From Collinsella sp. (GTDB taxonomy: Bacteria > Actinomycetota > Coriobacteriia > Coriobacteriales > Coriobacteriaceae): DNA of 5,993 nt. Below the pieces are notes generated by a model. It was not told the origin of the DNA and did no database searches. It saw nothing but the letters and a program-made list of their open reading frames with translations. The translations under genes were made by a program, and so were the position numbers. Of this stretch, positions 1 through 5,659 are shown in pieces. The number at the start of each line of letters is the position of its first letter. Within the stretch, counting starts at the first letter, position 1. The stretch is from assembly GCA_019414465.1 (NCBI GenBank), contig DXLY01000063.1, positions 1 through 5,993 of the forward strand, given 5' to 3'.

Positions 1-186
1 GCTCACCGCTTGGCAGAGCTCTTCCTCGCCATGATCCGCGGCGAGAAGCTCTCCGAGGACGACCTGGAAGACCTGGACGAAGCCGCCCAGCTCCAGGACA
101 TCTCGCACATGCCCGCCCGCGTCAAATGCGCCGAGCTCGCCTGGCGCACCCTCGACGGCATGCTCACGGGACAAAATAATCAGTAG
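1..186 (+). CDS. sufU: SufU-type Fe-S cluster assembly scaffold protein, C-terminal part (partial)
   Basis: Only the last 61 residues are in the window; the 5' end lies to the left. SufU is the IscU-fold zinc protein of Gram-positive SUF systems: it accepts sulfur from the cysteine desulfurase SufS during cytosolic iron-sulfur cluster assembly. The visible part matches the family C-terminus: an acidic helix (residues 16-30 of the fragment), then MPARVKCAELAW, where Cys43 of the fragment (codon 127-129) corresponds to the third conserved metal-ligand cysteine, then a short helix and a polar tail. The first two cysteines would be upstream. The reading frame is open from base 1 to the TAG at 184-186. 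It is probably the last gene of a suf operon, since a hairpin terminator and a convergent gene follow. I am fairly sure of the family; the neighbouring suf genes are inferred. Confidence 0.8.
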   Translation, partial: AHRLAELFLAMIRGEKLSEDDLEDLDEAAQLQDISHMPARVKCAELAWRTLDGMLTGQNNQ

Positions 187-196
187 TATTTGTCCC
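168..196 (+). repeat. Inverted repeat over the sufU stop codon
   Basis: GGGACAAA (168-175) and TTTGTCCC (189-196) form a perfect 8-bp stem with a 13-nt loop that contains the sufU stop codon. No T-run follows it directly, so it is more likely an mRNA 3'-end stabilising hairpin or part of a two-hairpin terminator than a terminator by itself. Confidence 0.45.
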
Positions 197-214
197 AAAT
201 CTTAAGAATTTTGT

Positions 215-252
215 TGGCCGAATCGCTTGACTAAGAGTGGTTCGGCCATTTT
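215..252 (+). terminator. Rho-independent terminator of the sufU operon
   Basis: TGGCCGAA (215-222) pairs with TTCGGCCA (241-248) across an 18-nt loop, followed by TTTT at 249-252. It sits between the sufU stop and the stop of the convergent minus-strand gene. The T-run is only on the plus-strand side, so it mainly serves sufU, though the stem is present in transcripts from both directions. Confidence 0.65.
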
Positions 253-1062
253 CTATTCCGAGAGCTCGGCCTGTGCCTTCACCCGCGCATAAGCGCGCAC
301 GATACGAGAGACGGTACTTTTGCCAATCCCGGTATACCGCTCAATCTGGCGCACCGTAAAACCGGCATCGTGCAATCCAAAAATAACGGTATCGCGCTGC
401 GCCGGCGGTGCGACTTTAACCCCACGAAGCGGAACCCCTAGCTCCTTCGCCATCTTGTCGGCAAAGGCGTGGCGTTCCCACTCTATCTCTTTCATATCGC
501 ACAGCGCCGGCTCGCTACCGTCCGGCGTCGAAAGCGAATAGGCAATAAAGCCCTCGGCAGAACCAAAAAGTTCAAGCACGCAAGAAGGATCAGAAAATCC
601 CCTCGCGGCATCGGCCGCATCACAGTCGTAAGAGCGCAGATGTTCCGCAAAGCTGCTCCAGGGATAACGCTCGATTAGGCTAACGCCCACCTCCTGCGGA
701 TCGGCGTGTACGGAGCGAATAGCCTCCATCACCTGCCAATCGGTATCGAGCGAACGCCGGTCAAAACGGTTCTGGAACAGATGGCCCGTGCGCCCCGTGC
801 GTTTATTGAACCGCCGCGCGTACGTCAAAAGCAGCCGGTGCATCGCCGCGCTCATCGCGTCCTCGTAATCTGCAAGCACCAGACGCACGTGATTGCCCAT
901 AAGACACCAGGCGATAACCGTCACGCCCGCCTTGCGGCAGCACTCACGCATCAGCTCCAAAAACTCCCACCGGTCGTCATCGCCCTCAAAGATGAGCTGC
1001 TTGCCCGTACCGCGGGCACAGACATGGTAAAAGCCGGTAACCGTTCTCCAAACGCGCTGCAT
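253..1062 (-). CDS. RAYT / IS200-like (Y1_Tnp) transposase-related protein with C-terminal HTH, catalytic residues altered
   Basis: A 269-residue protein. The N-terminal half (about 8-145) has the RAYT form of the Y1 transposase fold: YHVCARG (12-18), a FEG-DDDRWEFLELM stretch, CLMGNHVRLVL (53-63), GHLFQNRF (93-100) and YPWSSF (133-138). Residues about 222-262 resemble a helix-turn-helix (GFTVRQIERYTGIGKSTVSRI). Family members cut and join single-stranded DNA with an HUH histidine pair and one tyrosine. Here the HUH site reads H58-V59-R60, and the usual YIHLNP segment reads SVHADP, putting Ser117 where the tyrosine is expected. Single-strand nuclease activity is therefore doubtful, and DNA binding or a domesticated role is an inference. 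Start chosen at 1062 because GAAGGGAG lies just upstream; the frame stays open to 1275, but that extension is low-complexity and unlike the family. No IS ends flank it, so it appears to be a single resident gene. It converges on sufU. Confidence 0.75.
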   Translation of the reverse strand: MQRVWRTVTGFYHVCARGTGKQLIFEGDDDRWEFLELMRECCRKAGVTVIAWCLMGNHVRLVLADYEDAMSAAMHRLLLTYARRFNKRTGRTGHLFQNRFDRRSLDTDWQVMEAIRSVHADPQEVGVSLIERYPWSSFAEHLRSYDCDAADAARGFSDPSCVLELFGSAEGFIAYSLSTPDGSEPALCDMKEIEWERHAFADKMAKELGVPLRGVKVAPPAQRDTVIFGLHDAGFTVRQIERYTGIGKSTVSRIVRAYARVKAQAELSE

Positions 1063-1066
1063 GGCG

Positions 1067-1074
1067 CTCCCTTC
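1067..1074 (-). promoter_or_regulatory. Ribosome binding site setting the start of the RAYT-like gene
   Basis: The minus strand reads GAAGGGAG four bases before the ATG at 1062-1060. It supports this internal start over the longer open frame reaching 1275, whose first codon has no comparable site. Confidence 0.65.
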
Positions 1075-1095
1075 GCCGGGATCTGCTTGCCATCC

Positions 1096-1124
1096 AATAC
1101 AGCACGATTGAAGCGTGCCATCAA
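1096..1124 (-). promoter_or_regulatory. Putative promoter of the RAYT-like gene with palindromic spacer
   Basis: On the minus strand TTGATG (1124-1119, -35-like) and TGTATT (1101-1096, -10-like) are exactly 17 bp apart. The spacer is itself an inverted repeat, GCACG-7 nt-CGTGC (1118-1114 and 1106-1102). Transcription would begin near 1089, giving a short leader that includes the ribosome site. The palindrome is where a repressor could sit, possibly the HTH protein the gene encodes (inference). Confidence 0.4.
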
Positions 1125-1366
1125 AACATTCACGCAAAACAATACACTCGCGCGGCCAAAGGCAGTAATCAGGCGGCGAACGGCATCGTTGCAACAGGTC
1201 AACCCCCGCAATGCTTGCAAGAGCTGACCAATAGCTTGCCCAAGACGGACCCCCTCTACGGAAGCTCACGACCACAGAACATAGAGTTAAACCGTTTCAA
1301 TTAAAACTTCAGGACTTCTCGCTACGAAAACTGAGCCGTTCGCCGAATATTCCGTGCATTTCGCGG

Positions 1367-1465
1367 TATTATAGGGGCTGCATGTCATGTCCCTTTCGAA
1401 GGGTCGCCCGGCAATCGCCAGCCACGACCCCCAGACGGGACGCCAACACGATAGAGAGGAGAGGC
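1367..1465 (+). promoter_or_regulatory. Possible -10 element and foldable 5' leader of the NifU-like/GGGtGRT operon
   Basis: TATTAT (1367-1372) is one base from the -10 consensus. No convincing -35 lies 16-18 bp upstream, where the palindrome GAATATTC (1345-1352) sits instead. The implied leader of about 85 nt can fold: GTCCC (1389-1393) with GGGAC (1437-1441), enclosing GGGTCG (1401-1406) with CGACCC (1425-1430), enclosing GGC/GCC (1410-1412/1417-1419). An alternative hairpin, CCCTT (1391-1395) with AAGGG (1399-1403), excludes the outer two. The ribosome site AGAGGAGAGG follows at 1455-1464. It matches no riboswitch class I recognise. The rest of the 1063-1465 gap shows no gene. Confidence 0.35.
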
Positions 1466-2200
1466 ATGCAGTACTCACAGGAAGTGGAGAACATGTGCCC
1501 CGTTGCCAAGGGTGCATACCACGGCCCCGCACCCATCCCCGAGGAGGGCAAGTGGGTCCAGGCTAAGGAGATTTCCGACATCTCCGGTCTTACGCACGGT
1601 GTGGGTTGGTGCGCACCTCAGCAGGGCGCCTGCAAGCTCACGCTGAACGTCAAGGACGGCATCATCGAGGAGGCCCTCGTTGAGACCATCGGCTGCTCGG
1701 GCATGACCCACTCTGCCGCCATGGCTTCCGAGATCCTTCCCGGTAAGACCATCCTCGAGGCCCTCAACACCGACCTCGTCTGCGACGCCATCAACGTTGC
1801 TATGCGCGAGATCTTCCTGCAGATCGTTTACGGCCGCAGCCAGACCGCGTTCTCCGAGGGCGGCCTGCCCGTGGGCGCCTCCCTCGACGACCTCGGCAAG
1901 GGCCTTCGCTCTCAGGTCGGCACCATGTTCGGCACCAAGGCCAAGGGCGCTCGTTACCTCGAGCTCGCTCAGGGCTACGTCACCCGCATGGCTCTCAACG
2001 ACAAGAACGAGATCATCGCATTCGAGTTCCTGAACCTCGGCAAGTTCACCGACGCCGTCAAGGCCGGCAAGACCCCCGAGGAGGCCATCGCTGGCGCTAT
2101 GGGCCACTATGGTCAGTGGGAGAACGCTGCCAAGTACATCGACCCGCGCACCGACGAGGAGACTCACTCCGTCGCCAGCGTGTTCCCGGTTCACGAGTAG
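1466..2200 (+). CDS. NifU/IscU-like iron-sulfur cluster assembly scaffold family protein
   Basis: 244 residues. The core (about 40-125) resembles the NifU N-terminal / IscU fold: GVGWCAPQQGACKLTLNV (45-62), then TIGCSGMTHSAAMASEILPGKTILEAL (74-100), comparable to the IscU segment around its second cysteine. Cysteines are at 11, 49, 56, 77 and 106. C49 and C77 fit the first two IscU ligand positions, but the residue two after C49 is Pro rather than the usual Asp, and no cysteine occurs after 106 where IscU/SufU have the third ligand. The C-terminal 100 residues form an extension absent from SufU, including a GKTPEEAIAGAMGHYGQWENAAKYI helix region. Start chosen at 1466 behind AGAGGAGAGG; ATG 1493 (Met10) also has GGAG upstream and is an alternative. 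It lies 18 nt before the GGGtGRT gene and is surely co-transcribed. All lysine codons are AAG and rare codons are avoided, which suggests high expression. A scaffold or sulfur/iron carrier role is inferred from fold only. Confidence 0.8.
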   Translation: MQYSQEVENMCPVAKGAYHGPAPIPEEGKWVQAKEISDISGLTHGVGWCAPQQGACKLTLNVKDGIIEEALVETIGCSGMTHSAAMASEILPGKTILEALNTDLVCDAINVAMREIFLQIVYGRSQTAFSEGGLPVGASLDDLGKGLRSQVGTMFGTKAKGARYLELAQGYVTRMALNDKNEIIAFEFLNLGKFTDAVKAGKTPEEAIAGAMGHYGQWENAAKYIDPRTDEETHSVASVFPVHE

Positions 2201-2218
2201 AAAGGGAGGGAAATAACT

Positions 2219-3223
2219 ATGACTGTTACGTTCGAAGGTTACGAGCGCCGCGCTGACAAGATCAACAAGTGCCTCGCCGACAACGGCATCGCCTCCCTCG
2301 AGGAAGCTCTGCAGATCTGCACCGACAAGGGCTTCAACCCGCGTGAGATCGTCAACAACACCCAGTCCATCGCCTTCCAGAACGCCGAGTGGGCCTACAC
2401 CCTCGGTTGCGCTCTCGCTGTCAAGCGTGGCGCCAAGTCCGCTTCTGAGGCTGCCGCCATCATCGGCGAGGGCATCCAGGCCTTCACCGTTCCCGGCTCC
2501 GTCGCCGAGGACCGCAAGGTCGGTCTGGGCCACGGCAACCTGGGCGCTATGCTGCTCTCCGACGACACCGAGTGCTTCGCCTTCCTGGCCGGTCACGAGT
2601 CCTTCGCTGCCGCTGAGGGCGCTATCGGCCTGGCTCTGAACGCCAACAAGGCTCGTAAGAAGCCGCTGCGCGTCATCCTCAACGGTCTGGGCAAGGACGC
2701 TGCTCAGATCATCGCCCGCATCAACGGCTTCACCTATGTGAAGACCCAGTTCGACTACTTCACGGGCGAGCTCAAGGTCGTCGAGACCATCCCCTACTCC
2801 GATGGTCCCCGCGCCGCCGTCAACTGCTACGGCGCCGACGACGTCCGCGAGGGCGTTGCCATCATGTGGCACGAGAACGTCGACATCTCGATCACCGGTA
2901 ACTCCACCAACCCCACGCGCTTCCAGCACCCCGTCGCTGGCACCTACAAGAAGGAGCGCCTCGAGGCTGGCAAGAAGTACTTCTCCGTCGCTTCTGGTGG
3001 CGGCACTGGCCGTACCCTGCACCCGGACAACATGGGCGCCGGCCCTGCCTCTTACGGCATGACCGACACCATGGGCCGCATGCACTCCGACGCCCAGTTC
3101 GCCGGTTCTTCCTCCGTGCCTGCGCACGTCGACATGATGGGTCTCATCGGCATGGGCAACAACCCCATGGTCGGTGCCACCGTCGCCTGCGCTGTCGCCG
3201 TCGAGGAGGCCCTCAAGGCCTAA
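2219..3223 (+). CDS. GGGtGRT-family protein of unknown function
   Basis: 334 residues. The name-giving motif SGGGTGRTLHPDN occupies 259-271, followed by glycine/methionine-rich conserved segments (NMGAGPASYGMTDTMGRMHSD, 271-291; VDMMGLIGMGNNPMVGATVACA, 304-325). Cysteines are at 18, 34, 64, 119, 203 and 324. No signal peptide or membrane helix is evident; the soluble, glycine-rich character suggests a cytosolic cofactor- or nucleotide-binding protein, but the biochemical function of this family is not known to me. Translation starts at ATG 2219, eight bases after AAAGGGAGGG (2201-2210). The gene directly follows the NifU-like gene in one operon and is followed by a strong terminator, so the two form a closed unit. 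All lysines use AAG, as in its partner, consistent with high and matched expression. A role in iron-sulfur or sulfur metabolism is guilt by association. Confidence 0.85.
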   Translation: MTVTFEGYERRADKINKCLADNGIASLEEALQICTDKGFNPREIVNNTQSIAFQNAEWAYTLGCALAVKRGAKSASEAAAIIGEGIQAFTVPGSVAEDRKVGLGHGNLGAMLLSDDTECFAFLAGHESFAAAEGAIGLALNANKARKKPLRVILNGLGKDAAQIIARINGFTYVKTQFDYFTGELKVVETIPYSDGPRAAVNCYGADDVREGVAIMWHENVDISITGNSTNPTRFQHPVAGTYKKERLEAGKKYFSVASGGGTGRTLHPDNMGAGPASYGMTDTMGRMHSDAQFAGSSSVPAHVDMMGLIGMGNNPMVGATVACAVAVEEALKA

Positions 3224-3258
3224 TCGCGCCCGCGCGATGCTCATATAGCTGAGCTTTG

Positions 3259-3294
3259 GAGCCGCTACCCACCCGGGTAGCGGCTCTTTTTGTT
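3259..3294 (+). terminator. Strong Rho-independent terminator of the NifU-like/GGGtGRT operon
   Basis: A perfect 12-bp stem, GAGCCGCTACCC (3259-3270) with GGGTAGCGGCTC (3275-3286), a 4-nt loop, then TTTTTGTTT from 3287. It lies 35 bp after the GGGtGRT stop codon and separates this operon from the flavoprotein gene. Confidence 0.93.
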
Positions 3295-3303
3295 TGCGCT
3301 GTC

Positions 3304-3475
3304 GCAGGGTAGCTAATGTCGATATATCAGCTGGGGCGAAATACGAGATGTGAAGAGATGGAGCGCCAGAGCGTCCATGACGCCCACCTGCCATATTTGC
3401 CCTTTACCGATTTGCCGGGTCTTTGCGGCCCCATTGCCGATCACCCGTGCGACAATGCGCCGGACGAGAAAGGAA
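3304..3475 (+). promoter_or_regulatory. Leader/promoter region of the flavoprotein gene, with ribosome site
   Basis: No clear -35/-10 pair is visible. The stretch can form concentric stems: GCAGG (3304-3308)/CCTGC (3387-3391), GGGCG (3334-3338)/CGCCC (3381-3385) and ATGGA (3358-3362)/TCCAT (3374-3378). Two ATTTGCC direct repeats (3395-3401 and 3410-3416) are 15 bp apart, with a related ATTGCC at 3433-3438. GAGAAAGGAA (3466-3475) is the ribosome site that fixes the ATG at 3480. It matches no known riboswitch I recognise. Confidence 0.3.
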
Positions 3476-3479
3476 TCCG

Positions 3480-5006
3480 ATGGAATCGACTGATGTACTG
3501 GTAATTGGATCTGGCATTGCGGGCCTTTGCGCCGCCATCGAAGCGGCACGCACGGGCGCAACCGTCACCGTGGCAAGCGCCGGCAAGACTATGAGTGGAT
3601 CGAGCTTCTTCCCCGGAACCTGGGGCCTGGGGCTTATCGGACCCGTTAACGAAGACGACGAACAAGACCTCATCGACACCATTCAGACCGTTGGTGGCGG
3701 CGTCGCCGACCCCGAGCTTGTCCAGACGTTTGTCCACGGCATTCCCCATGCAATTGAATGGCTCGAGCAAGACCTGGGCGTTGAGCTTCAGCGTCCGCAA
3801 AGCGCCGAGAGTGCTCAGCAAAAGCAGTTTATCCCCTGCTTTGACCACAAGACGCGCATGTGGCGCGGCCTCACCCGCAAGCCCCTTGAGGACGCTCTGA
3901 CGACCTGGATCGAGTCGCTCGGCATTCGCCTGCTCCCCCGCCATGAGCTTATTGACCTTGTTGAGGACACGAACGGCAGAATAACAGGAACCGTACTCTA
4001 CGACCTCACCGAAAATCGAATCGTGCCCTTTGCTGCCAAGGCCACGATCATCGCAGCCGGTGGCACAGGCGGCCTGTTCGAGCGCAGCCTTACGTCGGCT
4101 GATGTGCTCAGCTCCTCGCAGGCCATCGCGCTGGCGCACGGCGCAACACTTACTAATATAGAGTTCATGCAGATGATGCCCGGCTTCATCGAGCCCAAGC
4201 GCAACCTGGTCTTCAACGAGAAAACCTGGCGCTACGTACATGTAGACCAGCCGGTAGATATTGCCGACGACAAGCTGGACGACCTGCTCGAGCAGCGCTC
4301 TGGATATGGTCCCTTCACGTCATGCTTGGCCTCCCGCGCTATCGATCTCGTCATCGATCAGGCAGGTGCCGAAGGCCTGGCACTCCACTACGACTTCCCC
4401 CGCGAGGATGTCCCAGAGTTTGTGCAGACCTTTGCCACCTGGCTGCAAGACGAGCACGGCATCGCCCCGACTGACGAGATGCGCGTTGCGATGTATGCCC
4501 ACGCCGCTAACGGCGGCATCAAGATCGATAAGACCGCGCACACGGGCGTTGAGGGCCTCTACGCTTGCGGCGAGGCGACAGGCGGCATGCACGGCGCCGA
4601 CCGCATTGGTGGCTTGTCATGCGCCAACGGCATCGTATTCGGACGTATCGCGGGCGCATCGGCAGCCCTCACAGCGCAGAAAGAGCCTGAGGCGGCCCTG
4701 AAGGCGGATATCACCCTCCCCCAGTACGGCATTGCCACAACAGATGCCGAACGCCTGACACACATCCTTAGGCACACGATGAGCACCTATTGCATGATCA
4801 ACAGGACCGAAACAGGCCTATCCGAGGCACTACACGAGCTTGAAAACATTCAAGATGATGCCACAGCTCTAAATAAGCCGCATGCCAACGACAGCGAAAT
4901 CGCTGCGCTCGCCCGCATACAGTCGCAGATTCAACTAGCACAGGAAATGGTCAAAGCCATGCGCAACCGAACCGAAAGCCTGGGCTCGCACTATCGAGCG
5001 AATTAA
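3480..5006 (+). CDS. FAD-dependent oxidoreductase, fumarate reductase / SDH / L-aspartate oxidase flavoprotein family
   Basis: 508 residues, cytosolic: no Tat or Sec signal. Domains in order: N-terminal dinucleotide-binding segment DVLVIGSGIAGLCAAIEAA (5-23, GxGxxG at 10-15); SSFFPGTWGLGL (41-52) where the family contacts FAD; IIAAGGTGGLF (190-200); a capping region about 225-345; then the second FAD segment GLYACGEATGGMHGADRIGGLS (359-380) with VFGRIAG; a C-terminal helical part ending RTESLGSHYRAN, like the ESRGxHxR end of SdhA, FrdA and NadB. His341 (HAANGGI) and Arg375 fit the family's active-site histidine and arginine. The FxQxHPT motif, however, reads FMQMMPG (229-235), so that histidine is Met233, and the ESRG arginine is Leu. 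The substrate is therefore probably not succinate/fumarate or aspartate in the standard way. No nadA, nadC or iron-sulfur subunit is adjacent, so it seems monocistronic. ATG 3480 is set by GAAAGGA upstream. Confidence 0.8.
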   Translation: MESTDVLVIGSGIAGLCAAIEAARTGATVTVASAGKTMSGSSFFPGTWGLGLIGPVNEDDEQDLIDTIQTVGGGVADPELVQTFVHGIPHAIEWLEQDLGVELQRPQSAESAQQKQFIPCFDHKTRMWRGLTRKPLEDALTTWIESLGIRLLPRHELIDLVEDTNGRITGTVLYDLTENRIVPFAAKATIIAAGGTGGLFERSLTSADVLSSSQAIALAHGATLTNIEFMQMMPGFIEPKRNLVFNEKTWRYVHVDQPVDIADDKLDDLLEQRSGYGPFTSCLASRAIDLVIDQAGAEGLALHYDFPREDVPEFVQTFATWLQDEHGIAPTDEMRVAMYAHAANGGIKIDKTAHTGVEGLYACGEATGGMHGADRIGGLSCANGIVFGRIAGASAALTAQKEPEAALKADITLPQYGIATTDAERLTHILRHTMSTYCMINRTETGLSEALHELENIQDDATALNKPHANDSEIAALARIQSQIQLAQEMVKAMRNRTESLGSHYRAN

Positions 5007-5048
5007 ACTGGACACCTATCTAAAGCAGAACACAACTAATCGATATCT

Positions 5049-5087
5049 ATGGGCCCCGTGAGCTCGAAGTGGCACGGGGCCCATTCG
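5049..5087 (+). terminator. Probable terminator of the flavoprotein gene
   Basis: A perfect 12-bp stem, ATGGGCCCCGTG (5049-5060) with CACGGGGCCCAT (5073-5084), and a 12-nt loop. The following TTCGTGT is only weakly T-rich, so the efficiency is uncertain, but the position 42 bp after the stop fits. The remaining spacer to 5167 shows no clear promoter, only AGGAGGAG (5158-5165) before the next ATG. Confidence 0.65.
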
Positions 5088-5167
5088 TGTCCGCACGGCA
5101 GCGTATCCTTATTCCGAATACAGAGCGTGCAAAGCCTGCATAGACAATAGACCAGCGAGGAGGAGAT

Positions 5168-5530
5168 ATGGACAGTAGAGATATCGAGAAGTGGCGTGTC
5201 AAACTTGATAGCTACGCCAATGTGGAAGACGGCGTTGAGTATTGGCTCGCACGCGATTTAATGGAACCCATGGGATACACTCGATGGGAGAACTTCGCCG
5301 AAGTTGTTAAGAGGGCAAAAGTCTCGTGCGAAACAAATAAAACTCCAGTTGATTCCCATTTTCGTGACACCACGAAAATGGGAACTGCCGGTGTCGCCGC
5401 TCGTGCGGTTAAAGACTACAAGCTTACGCGCTATGCATGCTATTTAATCGCCCAGAACGGAGATTCAAACAAGCAAGAAATCGCGCTCGCACAGGCGTAC
5501 TTCGCCGTGCAGACGCGCCGGTTTTACTGA
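5168..5530 (+). pseudogene. dinD: Truncated DinD-like gene (DNA-damage-inducible protein D, N-terminal part)
   Basis: 120 residues ending at a TGA (5528-5530). It matches the N-terminal half of DinD: NVEDGVEYWLARDLMEPMGY (18-37, Bro-N-like segment), W-ENFAEVVKRAKVSCE (40-55), then VDSHF and [32 protein letters not shown] (about 86-118). Full-length DinD proteins are roughly 270-290 residues and continue with a QEL-type helix after QTRR; here the next codons are Phe-Tyr-stop and no continuation is visible in any frame before the tRNA repeats begin. The start is intact, with AGGAGGAG just upstream, so a short protein could still be made. E. coli dinD is LexA-controlled, but I see no Gram-positive LexA box (CGAAC-4 nt-GTTCG) here. 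The break lies about 40 bp from duplicated tRNA-Lys/terminator sequence, so truncation by recombination or element excision is likely. A stand-alone Bro-N regulator is the alternative. Confidence 0.75.
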
Positions 5531-5598
5531 TCCCCAGGGTAGACTCGATCTGTGAAAGCGGCTGTGCCCTTTCGGGTTCGACCCCAAGCGAGGTCAAC

Positions 5599-5630
5599 AA
5601 AAAAGACGGCCAACTTTCGTTGACCGTCTT
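5599..5630 (-). terminator. Rho-independent terminator (minus strand), copy A
   Basis: Read on the minus strand, AAGACGGTCAA (5630-5620) pairs with TTGGCCGTCTT (5613-5603) across a 6-nt loop, followed by six T (5604-5599). It would end transcription coming from the tRNA-Lys remnant. Its only recognisable upstream gene is now that 20-nt remnant. Confidence 0.8.
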
Positions 5631-5639
5631 AACTTGCTT

Positions 5640-5659
5640 TGGTGGGCCGTCAGGGGGTC
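5640..5659 (-). pseudogene. tRNA-Lys 3'-end remnant
   Basis: The 20 bases read on the minus strand match the tRNA-Lys 3' end from within the T-loop through the acceptor strand and discriminator A, including an encoded CCA (5642-5640). Identity stops abruptly at 5660, where a palindrome-rich block begins, so the 5' three-quarters of the gene are missing. Confidence 0.7.

Larger units (their letters stand above)
5573..5659. repeat. Direct repeat copy A (T-arm-like 12-mer + terminator + tRNA-Lys 3' end)
   Basis: The segment is nearly identical to 5750-5838. It holds CGGGTTCGACCCCA, GGTCAAC, an A-run, a hairpin, CTTTGG and the tRNA-Lys 3' end. A few substitutions, mostly between the 12-mer and GGTCAAC and after the hairpin, and single-base length changes in the A-run separate the copies. 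Confidence 0.85.

Noticed and set aside
706..1227. 173-codon plus-strand frame antisense to the RAYT-like gene
   Set aside because: No domain or ribosome site is visible; the opposite strand carries clear RAYT motifs.
1063..1275. N-terminal extension of the minus-strand RAYT-like frame
   Set aside because: The sequence is unlike the family, contains the likely promoter at 1096-1124, and a good ribosome site supports the start at 1062.
1382..1465. 28-codon N-terminal extension of the NifU-like gene
   Set aside because: It is arginine/proline-rich and unlike the family, and it lies over the leader stems. AGAGGAGAGG directly before ATG 1466 marks the real start.
1475..3394. 639-codon open frame on the minus strand opposite the NifU-like and GGGtGRT genes
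   Set aside because: It is a shadow of two strongly biased genes: codons TTA, CTA and TCA are avoided on the sense strand, so no antisense stops arise. The product is repetitive Val/Gly/Leu/Asp-rich with no recognisable domain, and it runs across the terminator.
3316..3504. 62-codon frame before the flavoprotein gene
   Set aside because: It overlaps the flavoprotein start in another frame and has no domain or convincing ribosome site.
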